Shown here: piece by piece, positions 36,290-47,720 of the stretch
Numbering within the stretch: the stretch's first letter is position 1
Layout of the letters: every line of letters begins with the position of its first letter
From: Nautilus pompilius
Taxonomy: Eukaryota; Mollusca; Cephalopoda; Nautilida; Nautilidae
Reading direction: 5' to 3'
NCBI GenBank assembly: GCA_018389105.1
Contig: JACATO010000062.1
Span: 124,001-188,000, forward strand
Length of the DNA stretch: 64,000 bases
Notes under the pieces: generated by a model
What the model was told of the DNA's origin: nothing
The model's database searches: none
What the model saw: only the letters and a program-made list of their open reading frames with translations
Made by a program: the position numbers and the translations under genes

Positions 36290-36575
36290 GAGGAGAGAGA
36301 GAGCCTCCCGCCTCCCTCCTTCACTTGTTGCGCGATCGGTCGCTGAGCGTGAGAAGAACAGAACAGCGTTTGGAAGACGTCTTTCGATGTCTCCGGCCTT
36401 CGTTGCGAACCTCTCCAGGCCGCGCAGTCAGTCAGTCGCCAGCAGGAGTGGGAGGTTCTCGTCCGATTTTTACTCATGTCGATCTGACGGCAGTCTCCAT
36501 AAACGAGAGCCGGTCCGCCTCATCTTTGGATTGGAGGACTCAGCGGCGATGCTGACCTCCTCCTCCCTGAGGACG
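36290..36575 (+). CDS. Possible CpG-rich first exon ending MLTSSSLRT
   Basis: A CpG-rich segment without repeats contains GCGGCGATGC at about 36543, a good start context, with ATG at 36549. Nine codons later, GGACG|GTAATC could be a donor, directly followed by a CT repeat. The upstream part would be 5' untranslated. The donor is weak at its outer positions, and the same frame stays open into the CT repeat, so the call is tentative. Confidence 0.15.
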
Positions 36576-36576
36576 G

Positions 36577-36916
36577 TAATCTCTCTCTCTCTCCATCCTC
36601 TCCCTCTCCTTCTCTCTCTCTCTTCATCTCTCCATCATCTCTCTCCCTCTCTCTTCATCTCTCCATCATCTCTCTCTCTCTCCCCCCCCGTCTCTCTCTA
36701 ACTGAATCTCTCCATCATATCCCTCTCCTCTCTCTCATCTCTCTCTCTCTCCATCTCTTCTCTCCTCCCTTCTCTCCTCTCTTCATCTCTCTCTAACTAA
36801 TCTCTCCATCTCCCCTCTCCTTCTCTCTTCATCTCTCCATCATATCCCTCTCCCTCTCTCCATCATCTCTCTCCCTCTCTCTTCATCTCTCCATCATCTC
36901 TCTCTATCTCCCCCCC
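36577..36916. repeat. (CT)n microsatellite with TCATCTCTCCATC interruptions
   Basis: About 340 bp of CT-rich repeat with repeated ATCTCTCCATCAT words and two C runs. It is the opposite strand type to the GA block at 35.9-36.15 kb, so the two blocks form a loose inverted pair around the CpG-rich segment. Confidence 0.9.
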
Positions 36917-37970
36917 CCCTCCTTTGCAAAGACAGTTACTTAAAACGACGAGAGTTTACGACATTTATTCACAACCCCATCTCCCCATCCCCGACACGGA
37001 ACAAAGGAGCCGCAGAAATCCTCAAACTAAATTCCTCGCCCGAAATAAGAGGTCAGGTCTACAGAGCCGGCAGCTGAATCCAAGCAGCAGCAGCAGCAGC
37101 GTCGTTCGTGCCTGACAATGACCGAGCGTATCTCCTCCGTGAGCGCCGTGGAAAGGAAAGCTGCTGGGTAACGTGTGCGAATTATTGCTGGGCAGTGGAC
37201 GCTCTATAAAACTGCTGCAGAACCAATAGTAAACTGGGCAGGACTTTCTCTGGAGGGATGAGAAACGGAACAAGTCGAAATGAGAAGGAAAAAGGTGGGA
37301 GGGGTAATGAACTGACCAGGGCCCGAGATTCAAGCCGACTGCGACAGAAGCTGAAATACATTTAATAATTAAGCAACTTTGAAATCTGACTGAACGAAGA
37401 TGTTTCTCTGCCATTGCGCACCGAATGACTTCAACGATTCGCGATAATAGTTTATAAATCAGGCTACTTCACAACAGTAGACTTTACTCGCAGGAAATCT
37501 TTGAAAGTTTTTATTATTATTTTTAAAGCTGTATTTTAGTTACGAGACGAAAACGATGGGATTTTGGGCCGCCCTTTTATCCAACAAACCGAACAGGGTG
37601 GGATCTCTATCTGTGCCATCACTTCCCTCCACTGCATCTGTATTTAGAATGTTGCCAGGTGGCTTCAGAAATGTTGGTGTAGATCGGATAATAATTTAAA
37701 GACCGGTGACTGATGTATTTCTCTTGTTGTCCCCCCAGCACCACTATTACAGACTAACGCCACCGGCGGGGTTAGGGTTAAGACGAGGCTTTTAAAGGAA
37801 GAGATCAACAACTAACCTTTTACTCCACGAAATCCGGACGTTAATCCGATAGTGTCTGCGGATTAAATGTGAAATATTAAAAAAAAAAAAGAGGAAGAGA
37901 AGAAGAAGAAGAGATTAAACTTTTCGTGGTTTTATTATTATTATTGAGTTTTTTTCCTCCTCATGGCCAG
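36917..37970. other. Unique stretch with (CAG)n and ATT/AAG triplets
   Basis: (CAG)n at about 37083-37100, giving a minus-strand Leu run that looks like a signal peptide but lacks a start codon in frame nearby. GGGGTTAGGGTTAAG at about 37768 is a short telomere-like word. No exon is supported. Confidence 0.4.
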
Positions 37971-38184
37971 CGGCCCTTTATCGAACCTTTCTGGGATCGT
38001 TCCTCTGAACAATGCGCGACTCAATCGGGCCACGATGGCGTCTTCCGTGAAGCACACCGGGTTATTTTGTTTCAATTACCTGGGCGCGCCTTCGAGAACA
38101 TGCCGACGGACAGGTTCGGTCTCTGCGACAGCACCTGGATGCCTACCGAACGTCAGGGACTGTCAGCCGTCGTCCCGGCTGAAG
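37971..38184 (+). CDS. Candidate 214-nt coding exon, possibly Cys-rich extracellular
   Basis: The acceptor TTTTTTTCCTCCTCATGGCCAG ends at 37970 and the donor CTGAAG|GTGAGA starts at 38185, both strong. Two frames are open throughout. One (phase 0 in, 1 out) starts RPFIEPFWDRSSEQC and contains FGLCDSTWMPTERQGLSAV. The other (phase 2 in, 0 out) contains GLFCFNYLGAPSRTC, then APGCLPNVRDC, a Cys spacing that recalls CCP or HormR modules, though the usual Trp is absent. Third positions are moderately G/C. The exon boundaries are better supported than the frame. No family assignment is safe. Confidence 0.4.
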
Positions 38185-39021
38185 GTGAGATCTTGGTCTT
38201 TCTTTTCTGTGTTGTTCTTGTCGGTGCTGCCGTTGTACCGCGGTTGATTGACTGTCATTCACTCAGCCGTCTTCGGCTTCCGCCGCAGTGGGGCGCTGAC
38301 AGTCGTCCGCCGACATCCCAGCTACCGGAGCGGGCTCGACAATGGTGAACTACGGGGCGCCCTCTCGCGCCGCTGAAGGGGGCGGACGCTGATCCCGACA
38401 TCCTTCGGCAGCTCGTGGGGCCGCTGCCGGGGCTATCGCATTGCGGCTAAATAGAAAGACTTTAATTTAAGCGGCCCAGGCCGTGTTTTCTATCGCGGTC
38501 GGCCTGCCAGCATTAGCGGCGCGGTCCGTGGCGAATGCTGCGATATCGGATTTCTATTCAGCCATTATCGTTCTGTAATGGCCGCTTCTCGTTCTTCTCC
38601 AGCCTCGCCGCTTCCTTAACTGCGAATAGGAAAGCTGGATACCATATAATAACGTATTTCTCCTTCCCGCGGGAAATTAATCGATTAGCCCCAGAAATCG
38701 ATATCATCAGTCGAGAGTCGGGCCTGCGCAGTTAATTAATCATTCGAACCTCACCCCGGAAGTGGTGTTCAGAGAAATGCCGCCATGCACGCAGACAGAA
38801 GTCTGCGGAGTTAGCGAGGTTTTAGGGGATTTATAACCGAAAACCCAGATGCTTTTTAAATAGGGACTTTTAAAAATTAAAATTCGCTTATTATCAGCTG
38901 TTCACAGGTCGGGGTTTTTTTTCTTTTCAGGCCTCTCGCCTGAACTTTCCCAGCTCGCCCCGGTATTATTAGGGAGAGACACGTATCGGGTAATCCCAGC
39001 CAGGCGGGGTGATCCCTACAG
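38185..39021. other. CpG-rich unique stretch
   Basis: High CpG at 38230-38540, then AT-richer DNA. GGGCCTGCGCAG (about 38719) is an NRF1 half-site and CCGGAAGTG (about 38756) an ETS site. This could be a CpG island or promoter, but no start site is visible. Confidence 0.35.
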
Positions 39022-39088
39022 CGAGCCCCGACAGTGAACTCGAGCGAAAGAGCCGCCCGAGGATCTAGCACGTGCGAGTGCCAACAAG
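39022..39088 (+). CDS. Candidate 67-nt exon, unknown
   Basis: The acceptor GGGGTGATCCCTACAG ends at 39021 and the donor CCAACAAG|GTGAAT starts at 39089. The phase-0 frame reads RAPTVNSSERAARG then SSTCECQQ and leaves phase 1. It could follow the second frame of the 37971-38184 candidate, which ends in phase 0. The acceptor pyrimidine tract is weak. No domain can be judged at this length. Confidence 0.2.
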
Positions 39089-40446
39089 GTGAATGGGAAT
39101 AGGGGGTAAAGTTCACACACGAGGACCGCTGGAGGAGGGAGGTCTGGACGGGTGGGAAGACCGGAGGCAGTATCAGGGAGGGAGGATCGGAGTGCGGTGT
39201 TTGGACCCCGGACGAAGCCAGGCCACTCATACCCGCCCAACAGTCCGTACCGGCGATTGGTAGGGGGCGAACCGGTGAGCTGTCAGAGTCACGTGATATC
39301 GATGAAAACTAACAAATGGCCGACGACATGTCGCTTGCAAATTCATGCTGGAGTAAAAATTTTAAAAAAGGAAAAGCTTCCCCCCCCAGCAGTTCTCTCC
39401 CCTTAGGAAACTATGGGAATCGATAGCGTTGAGCTCACTGCGGTCTCTCACACTAAATCTTGCAATCGAGCAAACATGGCGGCCAAAAGCTAGGAATCCT
39501 TTCACAGTATAGTTACTTCTTTTGAATTTATTTCTATTAATATATAAAAACGTGATATTCAGTTGTAAAAACAAAAAAAAGGGGGGGAAAGAAATCAGTT
39601 TATCGTTATCCACTACAAACCAAAAGGATGCAATAAAAACTACGGTTGGCGTTTCCTTCCGTCCGCCCGACACGTTTCGGTTTTTATAGTCACCTTTAGC
39701 TTCGCCTGCCTCTTAAAGGTTATTTGATGTCGCTCCAAACTACACAATGACAATTAATTTAACTAGATCCAGTGTAAGGAAAGAGAGAGAGAGAGAGAGC
39801 GGAGGAGGAACAAAAGGCTTTGAAGACAACACTTCATGAACTTTTAACCCGATCCAAGCTCAGCAGACGCTTATCTCGCTTAAGTCTTGTCTCGAAACCA
39901 ATTCTTTCCTTCCCCTGCCCCCTGTTCGCAGACTGGGAAACTCGGACAGTAGTAATTCTGCTTATCAAAAACGGAGCCCGACTGCTTCATTTCACGGTTG
40001 CCAAACCTCGCCGGTATTCCGTGCTGCTTGCCGACTGTGCGAGATTTCCGTGACGGCTCCATCTTCATCCTCAAACATTAATCGTCGATACTTCAACCCG
40101 ACCCGTCTCTATAATTCCATGGTAAAATAGCCACCTTTATTTAAAGCTCTTCATTATTTCCCGGAGTTCCGCAGCGCCAGAGATGTTAAACAGAGTTGCT
40201 TTTCTGATAATCCGCAGTTGTTCTATCGGTTCTCTTACCATCCCAGCGGACGGCGGCGATACAGCCTCCTTATCAGAGCAGCACGTGTCGTTATTAGACG
40301 GATTCAGATTAGAGCCAAATGGCGACTTTGCGGTATGGGGTATCTTCTTTTATTAGAAGGGAACGAAAAGAGTCTGTCGTGAACTAATTGAGATTTTGTT
40401 TAGAAACTGTTGTTAAGTCAATGGAGAATTTTTTTCTTTCTTTCTA
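39089..40446. other. Unique stretch with promoter-like sites
   Basis: GGCGATTGGTAGG (reverse CCAAT, about 39253), GTCACGTGAT (USF-type E-box, about 39290) and AACATGGCGGCC (YY1-like, about 39474) occur within 230 bp. A short GA run lies at 39782-39800. No coding exon recognised. Confidence 0.35.
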
Positions 40447-40480
<34 letters not shown>

Positions 40481-40684
40481 GTGGAAGGAAGGAGAGAGAG
40501 AGAGAGAGTATTGGGTAGGGAGTGAAAGGAAGGAGAGAGAGTATTGGTAGGAGTGAGAGAGAGAGAGAGAGAGAGTATTGGTAGGGAGTGAGAGGAAGGA
40601 GGGAGAGAGAGAGAGAGAGAGAGTATTGGTAGGAGTGAGTGGAAGGAGGGAGAGAGAGAGAGAGTATGGGAGGGAGTGAGAGGA

Positions 40685-40734
<50 letters not shown>

Positions 40735-40845
40735 ATTGGTAGGGAGTGATGGAAGGAGGGAGAGAGAGAGAGAGAGAGTATTGGTAGGAGTGAGTGAAGG
40801 AGGGAGAGAGAGTATTGGTAGGGAGTGAGAGGAAGGAAGAAGAGA
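40447..40845. repeat. GA minisatellite with GTATTGGTAGG spacers
   Basis: GA runs of variable length alternate with GTATTGGTAGGGAGTGAG and GGAAGGAGGGAG words, about ten times. The minus-strand Ser-Leu-Pro-Tyr-Asn-Thr frame of up to 195 codons is repeat translation. Confidence 0.93.
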
Positions 40846-42293
40846 AGTTTGACAACGCGTAGCTGTGAAGAAGCTGCACCGTTGTAAGAACTAGTAATAA
40901 TCTAATCTTTAAACGGGGTATGTAATTTACAGAAATAACCGAGTCATAATGATCATTTACGTCATCACCAGGCTCCGAGGAAGTGCAAGCTGCACTGTAT
41001 GACACGACACCTCCGACTGGAGGCGATGGAGAGATCGCGAAGTAGTTCCCCCCTTTACCTTTACTCGCAATTTATGTTGTTATAAGCTATCGGGGAAAAG
41101 GGGTATTAAAAATAGCAAAATAAGATTACCTAGCTTTGGGAAGACCAAAAAATACGAACAAACCTCTTTTTAAAGCACCAGTCTCCACAGAAAGACTGGG
41201 TCGCGCAAAAAAATAACAACAAAAAACCACGTTTAATTTAGAAACGCGAGAAAAATCCGATCCCGTCAGTTATTTTTTTTTTCTTTTACATTAAACGAAG
41301 ACAACTTTAAAGAAGAGTACCCACTTCGAGATGCGACGCGACGCGCATTATCAATTAACTCTTTGAGGAAGTGCGCCCTCATATTTACGGGAGTGAGTAT
41401 TGATCCTGTCAAAGTAAACCCCTATATGTACGTCTCAAAAGTTTCGAGGGGGGGGTGGGCTGGCTGGGCTTTCCTAAAGCCAACAAAGCCTTGGAAACGT
41501 ATATAATCGGGATTACTCTGTCAGGATCAATATCCATTCCCCGTGAACATACGGGCGTGCTCCTCAAAGGGTTAACAGTAAAAATAAGCGTGACGTAAGT
41601 TTTAGAAAAATAACTGTAACGCGACAGAGTTAAATGCAAAATTCGGAGTAAAAAATAGACTACTAGAACACAAGACTGAACCCCGCTGCACACCACTGGA
41701 GAGAGGAGACCATTCTATATGAAGACGAGGTGCATTTAAAATTAGAGGCAATTTCTCATTTCTTTTTAAGAAACATTAAAGTCTCCATTAAGGCAAAACA
41801 AAAAAATAAGGACATATTTAACCTGAATTTTAGGAAATCGAGCCCCCCCCCACTCTCTACGACGTTGTTCGTTCGGCCTCACTGGTGAACTGAACACTAG
41901 GCGGCGATACCGGAATTCTACACCCGACACCCCACTGTATCGAACACCGCGCTACTCTTTCCTCTAACAACGTGACCCATTTAAAGCGCCCTCTAGAGGA
42001 CCTTTCGTTGGCGCTACGTGGGCAACCTTGTAGAAAGAAGCTGCTCTTGTTGAAGACTGCCGAGGGACTCGTTTCATCGAACAGCCGATCAAACTGGAAT
42101 CTCCAATAGTTTTCCACCGAAGGCTGAACAAGTTTCCATTAGCAAGCGAGCAGTACCAAGAGAATTAAGCAAGCAAGCATCCACCAGAAGTGTTGTCAGC
42201 AGAGCTGACACTAACGCCAGCTGATGTTGCCACGCCATCTGCCTTCATCACAGATTTCATTAATCTTGTAAAGAAAAAAATAAAAGCTCTTTT
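40846..42293. other. Unique stretch, no supported gene
   Basis: T and A runs near 41273 and 41798, a G run at about 41450, a C run at about 41844. No domain-bearing frame. Confidence 0.45.
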
Positions 42294-42378
42294 TCTCTCT
42301 CTCCCTCTCTCTCTCTCTCTATCCATCTCTCTCTCCCCCCCACTCTCTCTCTCTCTCTCCCATCTCTCTCTCTCTAAA
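42294..42378. repeat. (CT)n microsatellite
   Basis: CT tracts interrupted by CCATCT and CCCCCCAC. Confidence 0.9.
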
Positions 42379-45300
42379 GTAATAAATGCCGGCACGCAGA
42401 TACACGTCTAACAACTTTGGCTATAGATCATAATGTTGCGAAGTTTGTCTTAATGCAGTTGGTCATTGATAGAAATGGCAAAGAGAAAAGCTTCCGAAAG
42501 GCAGATAAAATCGATCTGCGCGGATAGGGGGGGGGTTCCAAATAGTCGGGTATTAATTATTCAGCAAAGGCCTTTTACCGATCTTAATCAAAATTCTAAG
42601 ATCCCAAACCGTTTCCTTCACGTACGTCAAGGCAGCAGTTCCCAGAGCCGCCATTTAAAAGAGATTCTCTTGAGATAAACCGACTTTACAAAAACATTAA
42701 TAATAATCATAATCATCTCTGTTATGGATCGCATTTTAATTACTTGGAACTGGGTTCGTGTGTGAGTGTGTGTTTTTTTACGATTCTGACATATCAAAGA
42801 ATGAATCTAATACTTAAAATGAATGAATGGATAAATAAATGAACACAGGTATTTTTTTTTTTTTTTCCTTCTCTTTACTGTACTCTGCAAAACTGTTATC
42901 ACAAATATAATATTGCACGAGGTTTGAGCACCAATGCCGTCCCCTCCCGACCACAGAAGCTAGCTAGCCAGCTATTTTTATTGGCATGTTTTCCTCTCGA
43001 CACAGAGCGAACCACAATGGCGCTGTGTCTGGCTGATCAGGGGAACGAGGTCACATATATTAAATGCACTTCGCTTCACTCTGGCGCTGGTGGCTAGAAC
43101 GCCATCAGCATTAAATACATCAGTAGCGGTTCCCCATCGCTCGGTAGCTGAATGTAGCCACTCTTAACAGTTCGCGCAGTCTCACGAGGCGAGAAGAAGA
43201 AGACGGTAATAATGGCTGTGATTTTCTTCTTTAATGCCGTTTAGATGACGTCATTCGTATAGGACGACGTGTAAGGCGACCTGAGGCAAGCAAAAAGTGT
43301 CATGGCGATGTACTTCATTGTTTCGTGGGATGGGTAAGGTGTCCATTACTTCCTATACCCTCGACTCTAAATTGTGCGATGTGCAACAGGCTGGTTGGTG
43401 GTGGACTTATCCAGTATCTTTAATCTACTTATTGTCTAGAATAGCCGTGCTCACGAGTTTGAAGTAAAGGTCGATGTGCAGGTTCTGCCTTCCTTATTTG
43501 CTGCTTATCCATCTTCATAAAGACAATTAATTAATCACATTGAATCCCTAAATCTGTTGCTTTCTCTCTCCTGTGTCTATACGCATACAAAGACGACGAC
43601 TTTCAAATGAATTGCCTTTTGTGGCCATCAGCAAAAGAACTGCTATTTCTATTATCATCATTATCAACCCCGTCCCCCAGCCAATATTGATATTTACCTG
43701 TTATTTTGTTACCTGTTCAATGGAAAATTCTTACAGCGCTAACCAAGTACAGTAGGGGTTTAAACTCGATATGACAACCATCGTTGTAGCTCTTAATCGT
43801 CGGATTGTTTTGCTGCTAGGATCTGTCTTAGTTTCGGCAAAATGACTTCTCACGCGGACAAAGCGCGTTGCTGACTTACCCCGGCCTTTTCAAGAAGAAC
43901 AACTATTTTATTCTCGTCCTGCCTTGACAGCCCCTCTGTGCGGGGCTTAATACACGCTGTGTTTATTTCTTGACGTAATTCATGCTTTGAAGTGAACACA
44001 GTCAACAGCAATACAACTTGGAGAGACTTCTATAGCGTAGCTGAAGTGCATCGTGCTGGCCCGTGGTCATTAGTCACGCCTTGATGTGCCCACAGACAAC
44101 TAATGCTCCAAGGTATCCCGACAGCCATGCCGACCGTGCTGTCACGTGTTTTTCTGGGTGGTGGTGGTGGGGGGCTGCTTGTTTCTTGAACGATGTGGGT
44201 GAGGGGAGGGAAGCCGGGCCTGTACGTAACTGACCGTGTCCTTGCCCCGCCGTCAAGGTTGGCGTTAATCGAAATCGGGGGGTTCTTACATAAGGCGGAG
44301 AATGCAGGTGTTACACTAAGTTCCTTCCTTTGAATATACTTTTCAAGTCGGTAAAATAGATACCCGACAAGCGACGATTCCCTTGAATAAGTTCCCGGCT
44401 CTCGTCCACATCTCGGGCGCGATCCGCCCAGGCGAGACGGCCTTGTTTAGAAAAGTACACCGAGACAGAGCTAGAACGCTTCCGGGTTCCGAACACTTGC
44501 CACCACCGAACTAAAGCAGACCAAGGGGCCAAACGTCGAGCCCGGTGCCAGTTCACGAAGGTGGTGAAAACCCATTAAATAGGTTCCATCACTTTAAAAA
44601 AAAAAAAAAGAGAGAAGTAAACTTATTCAAGATCGCGGCCTTTGGTCTGCTATCACGGAAGCACCACCAGTTACGTAGTTAATTTACATAATTAAAGGTA
44701 CTGGAGGCCTGGTTATCGCTAGATTTATTACACCACACAAGCATATTCGGGTGGTTGGTTTTCTTGGGTAGCGTCGGCGGGATGCGGGAGCCAAACCACC
44801 CGATTATCCTTTATCTTGGATCATGGGTGATGGCGATGATCTGCGACCGTCGGCCCTCGCTCGGGGATGGCAGGGAAGGATCAGATGGAGAAAATGCCTA
44901 ATGGCTCCGCCTTACGTCTTTAATTTGTACTATGTATTAAAATACTACCTGCGGGAGACATGATAAGATGTTTAAACTAAGCGGAGAGAGTAAAGAAAAA
45001 AGAACAACAACATCAAGCTTCATCAACAAAGAGAAACCAGAAATCTCTAAACGAACGAGAGACAGGAAGTGACGTACAATGCGGACGCGCCCCCTACACC
45101 CGTCGTTCTTGTACTGCGCTAGGATTTCGCGTACTGGCCGGTGTACTTATAAAAAGTCGGATCGCGCTCTACCTGGCCCGTCTTCGCTCGAGCTTGCTGC
45201 AAATACCTGTGAAACCCCCCCGCCCTTTTCTTTTTATACCTGAACCGAGTAAATGAGGCGTACACAGGACTGATCAGCATAAAATTTCCAGCTAACGGGG

Positions 45301-45797
45301 TCAATTAGAGCGGTGGCGACCGACTACCTTCGACTCTCACCGAACTCACCCAGCGCTTTGTTCGGGTGCAAGCAGACTGGAAAGTCTCGTCTGTGTTAGC
45401 CCTTTAAAAAGAACTTCAAAGTTTTGTATTTGCCTAAACGCTATTCCTTTATAGGTAATAAAGCTAAATGGATAAGGAGTGGTGGTGATGGGGTGTGTCT
45501 GTGTGTACGCATGGTCTCGCGGAGAGTTCATGCGCACCTGCACACATACATGACTGCACAGGTGCCCCGGATATTTAACGTGCTCCCGTCTGAATGGCAG
45601 CTTTTCCTTTGTGGGGAAAAAAAAAATCTAATGCGCATGACGCGATGATTCCGAACAGCTGATGGCAGACATTTCCACCTCTCCCCGGGTGTAAGATCAC
45701 GGCTACGCCGCCGAGGATATTTCAGACCGGCCTGCGGGTAGAGAACGGTGGCCATGAGGTCGCCCGCCAACTGACACCCCCGTTGTTTCTTTTACAG
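42379..45797. other. Long unique stretch, no supported gene
   Basis: Contains an isolated CRE TGACGTCA at 43246-43253 close to a CpG-containing patch, a block at about 44660-44740 with TTACGTAG and TAATTTACATAATTA (paired homeodomain-type half-sites), an A run at 44596-44608, and CpG-rich DNA at 44760-44890. No protein domain or RNA gene is recognised. Confidence 0.4.
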
Positions 45798-45912
45798 TGC
45801 GTGGTGGTTGGAACTATTCCCAGACAACGATCTCGATGACCGGAAGCCGGGCCCAGTCGGCCTCGTGGTCGCCCATAAGGGGGACCTGGAAATCCCGTGG
45901 TATTTGGCTTAG
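45798..45912 (+). CDS. Candidate terminal coding exon, unknown
   Basis: A good acceptor (GTTGTTTCTTTTACAG) ends at 45797. The frame entering at phase 2 reads AWWLELFPDNDLDDRKPG, continues GLVVAHKGDLEIPWYLA and stops at TAG 45910-45912. About 73% of its codons end in G/C. A second frame entering at phase 1 (starting RGGWNYSQTTISMTG) is also open to TAA a few bases later, so the frame is ambiguous. No polyadenylation signal is obvious near the stop. No family recognised. Confidence 0.3.
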
Positions 45913-46533
45913 TTAACCCCGCGACTCTGGCCCTTACATTTTTAGAGAGGGATCTAAAACAAACTCCAATCTCGGCTCCATTTTTTTGGGGGTGGGCGGG
46001 GCCAAAGACCGCGTAGAACCGGAAGTCGAATTTCGTTGTTCCCGGTCTAAGACCCGGATCGAGATCGAGTGGTGCCAGCCAATCCGTCTTGACTGTTTAC
46101 AACGACGCAGCTTCGCCGAACGCCATCAAATATTGTTTCAAACCTCCTTTCAAAAATAAAAACTAATAATTCTTTTTTTTTAAAGAACCGGAGGAAAGTA
46201 TACATCATTAGCCGTCGTCATTCGGCAAACAAAGACACCGGGAATCGCTCCTTTTCTCCGTTAGTTTATAAATAATTTAGAAATAACGCGAACGAAAAAC
46301 GATCCACAAAATAATTAGACATTCCTGAGAAACACGTCACACATCAGTTTTTCCTGTTGTGTAAATTATTATTTTGTAAATCACATACCTTAATTAGATA
46401 ATACAGCCGCGTGGTACTTGCTACTGCCAAAGTAAATTAAAATTCCATAGGTTTTCAAGAAATACCCACGTTCGGGGTGTGCGCGCGTGTGTGTTTACCT
46501 ACTCGCTCTGGCCACGTTCATTAAGACCCACAC
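45913..46533. other. Unique stretch, no supported gene
   Basis: CpG-containing to about 46130, then AT-rich with a T run at 46171-46180. The end probably includes the 3' non-coding tail of the Tc1 relic. Confidence 0.4.
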
Positions 46534-47190
46534 CTAGTAACTGGTTGAGCCACCTTTTGCCAAAATGACAGCTATGATAACGTGGAATAGCATCCGTAAG
46601 ATGTTGGGCGATGGCTTTCAAGTTCATCTCACAAATGCTCATTTGGATTCAAACCCTGGGATTGTGCTGACCATGGGAGAAGCTTGAATTCTCCGTAATG
46701 TTTTTTAAGCTATAAAAGCACACGAAACGTCTCCAGATAAATTTAATCGGAAATGATGCCGAGGTAAGCCTCAACGTTCATTCTTCCTTCGAAAGAGACA
46801 AGGGGCATGCCCGCAAACCGTGAGTCCACCGCCAGAGACCCAGACAGCTGTAAACCACACGAGAGAGGTCGAGTAATCAGAATGACTTTCTACTATGTCT
46901 TGTTTTCTCCAATCTGTGTAATGAGTGAAACATGGACTCGCCAAAGGACATCTCTTTGCGCCAGTTCTCTTTAGTCCAATGTCTGTGCTCCTTACATCAG
47001 ACAAGGCGTCTTTCATTGCTAATAACAGTGATCATTGGTTTAGGCAAGGGTCTCCTACTGACATGGACCATTTTCGAGGCACAGTTGTAGATTAGCATAG
47101 ATTCCTTGCAACTAATGTCTCTGTCAATTGGTCTATTATTTGGTTAAATTAACTGCCTTTCTGCTCGTTTTGTTACTACGTGTTTGCGGC
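46534..47190 (-). pseudogene. Decayed Tc1/mariner-type transposase, minus strand
   Basis: Read on the minus strand, Tc1-family blocks appear in order across several frameshifts: ISNERRLV then CKEHRHWTKENWRKEMSFGE (about 47010-46930, like the block ending in SDES, with the catalytic Asp lost to GES), PWSAQSQGLNPNEHL then DELE (about 46685-46630, the PDLNPIEHLWDEL block), and the C-terminal AVILAKGGSTSY ending at stop 46534-46536. The natural stop at the usual C-terminus and the correct block order support identification. The reading frame changes at least twice and has internal stops, so it is inactive. The divergence from the plus-strand relic at 17 kb suggests a different subfamily. Confidence 0.88.
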
Positions 47191-47499
47191 TACAATTCCC
47201 CTTCACAACATTTCCATTGCTGATAAATTCTAATGATCGATGCCTTGGACCAGGCTATCAATGAAACTGTCGTGACTACTGTAGCACCTACTACATGTCC
47301 ACCCACTATCATGCTTCTCTCGAATATTGTAACAAATTCTCCTATTATCATTATATCTGCTCGACTGACGGACAGAAAATGTGCTTGTTCAAGTCACATA
47401 TAGTGCTGCAGAAATTACCTGCCACATCGTGTGGTCAACCTAATTTGCATCTGCAGCTCAGGTTAGGCCCCAAGTCTGAAAGGGTACATGCATCCTGAC
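47191..47499. other. Possible 5' part of the minus-strand Tc1 relic
   Basis: The minus-strand translation near 47150-47080 contains RAERQLI and CKESMLIYNCASKMVHV fragments that resemble the N-terminal helix-turn-helix side of Tc1 transposases, but they are too decayed for a firm boundary. Confidence 0.35.
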
Positions 47500-47720
47500 A
47501 CAGTGGCCAATCACGTAAGTGGGTCCTAACAGAGTGGCCAATCACGTACACGAATCCTAACACAGTGGCTAATCACATGAGTCCTAATACAGTGGCCAAT
47601 CACGTACACGAATCCTAACACAGTGGCCAATCACGTACACGAATCCTAATACAGTGGCCAATCACATGAGTTCTAACACAGTGGCCAATCACGTACATGA
47701 GTCCTAATACAGTGGCCAAT
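47500..47720. repeat. About 31-bp minisatellite of CCAAT boxes
   Basis: Eight units centred on CAGTGGCCAATCACGTACAC, at about 47501, 47532, 47563, 47590, 47621, 47652, 47679 and 47710, giving steps of 27 or 31 bp. Seven carry TGGCCAATCA, a good NF-Y CCAAT-box context; one has CTAAT. Linkers read CCTAACACA or CCTAATACA. Confidence 0.92.

Noticed and set aside
37022-37120. Minus-strand Leu run (RTTLLLLLLGFSC) resembling a signal peptide
   Set aside because: It is the translation of (CAG)n/(CTG)n, and no start codon or splice context supports it.
40418-41005. 195-codon minus-strand Ser/Leu/Tyr-rich frame
   Set aside because: Translation of the GA minisatellite with GTATTGGTAGG spacers.
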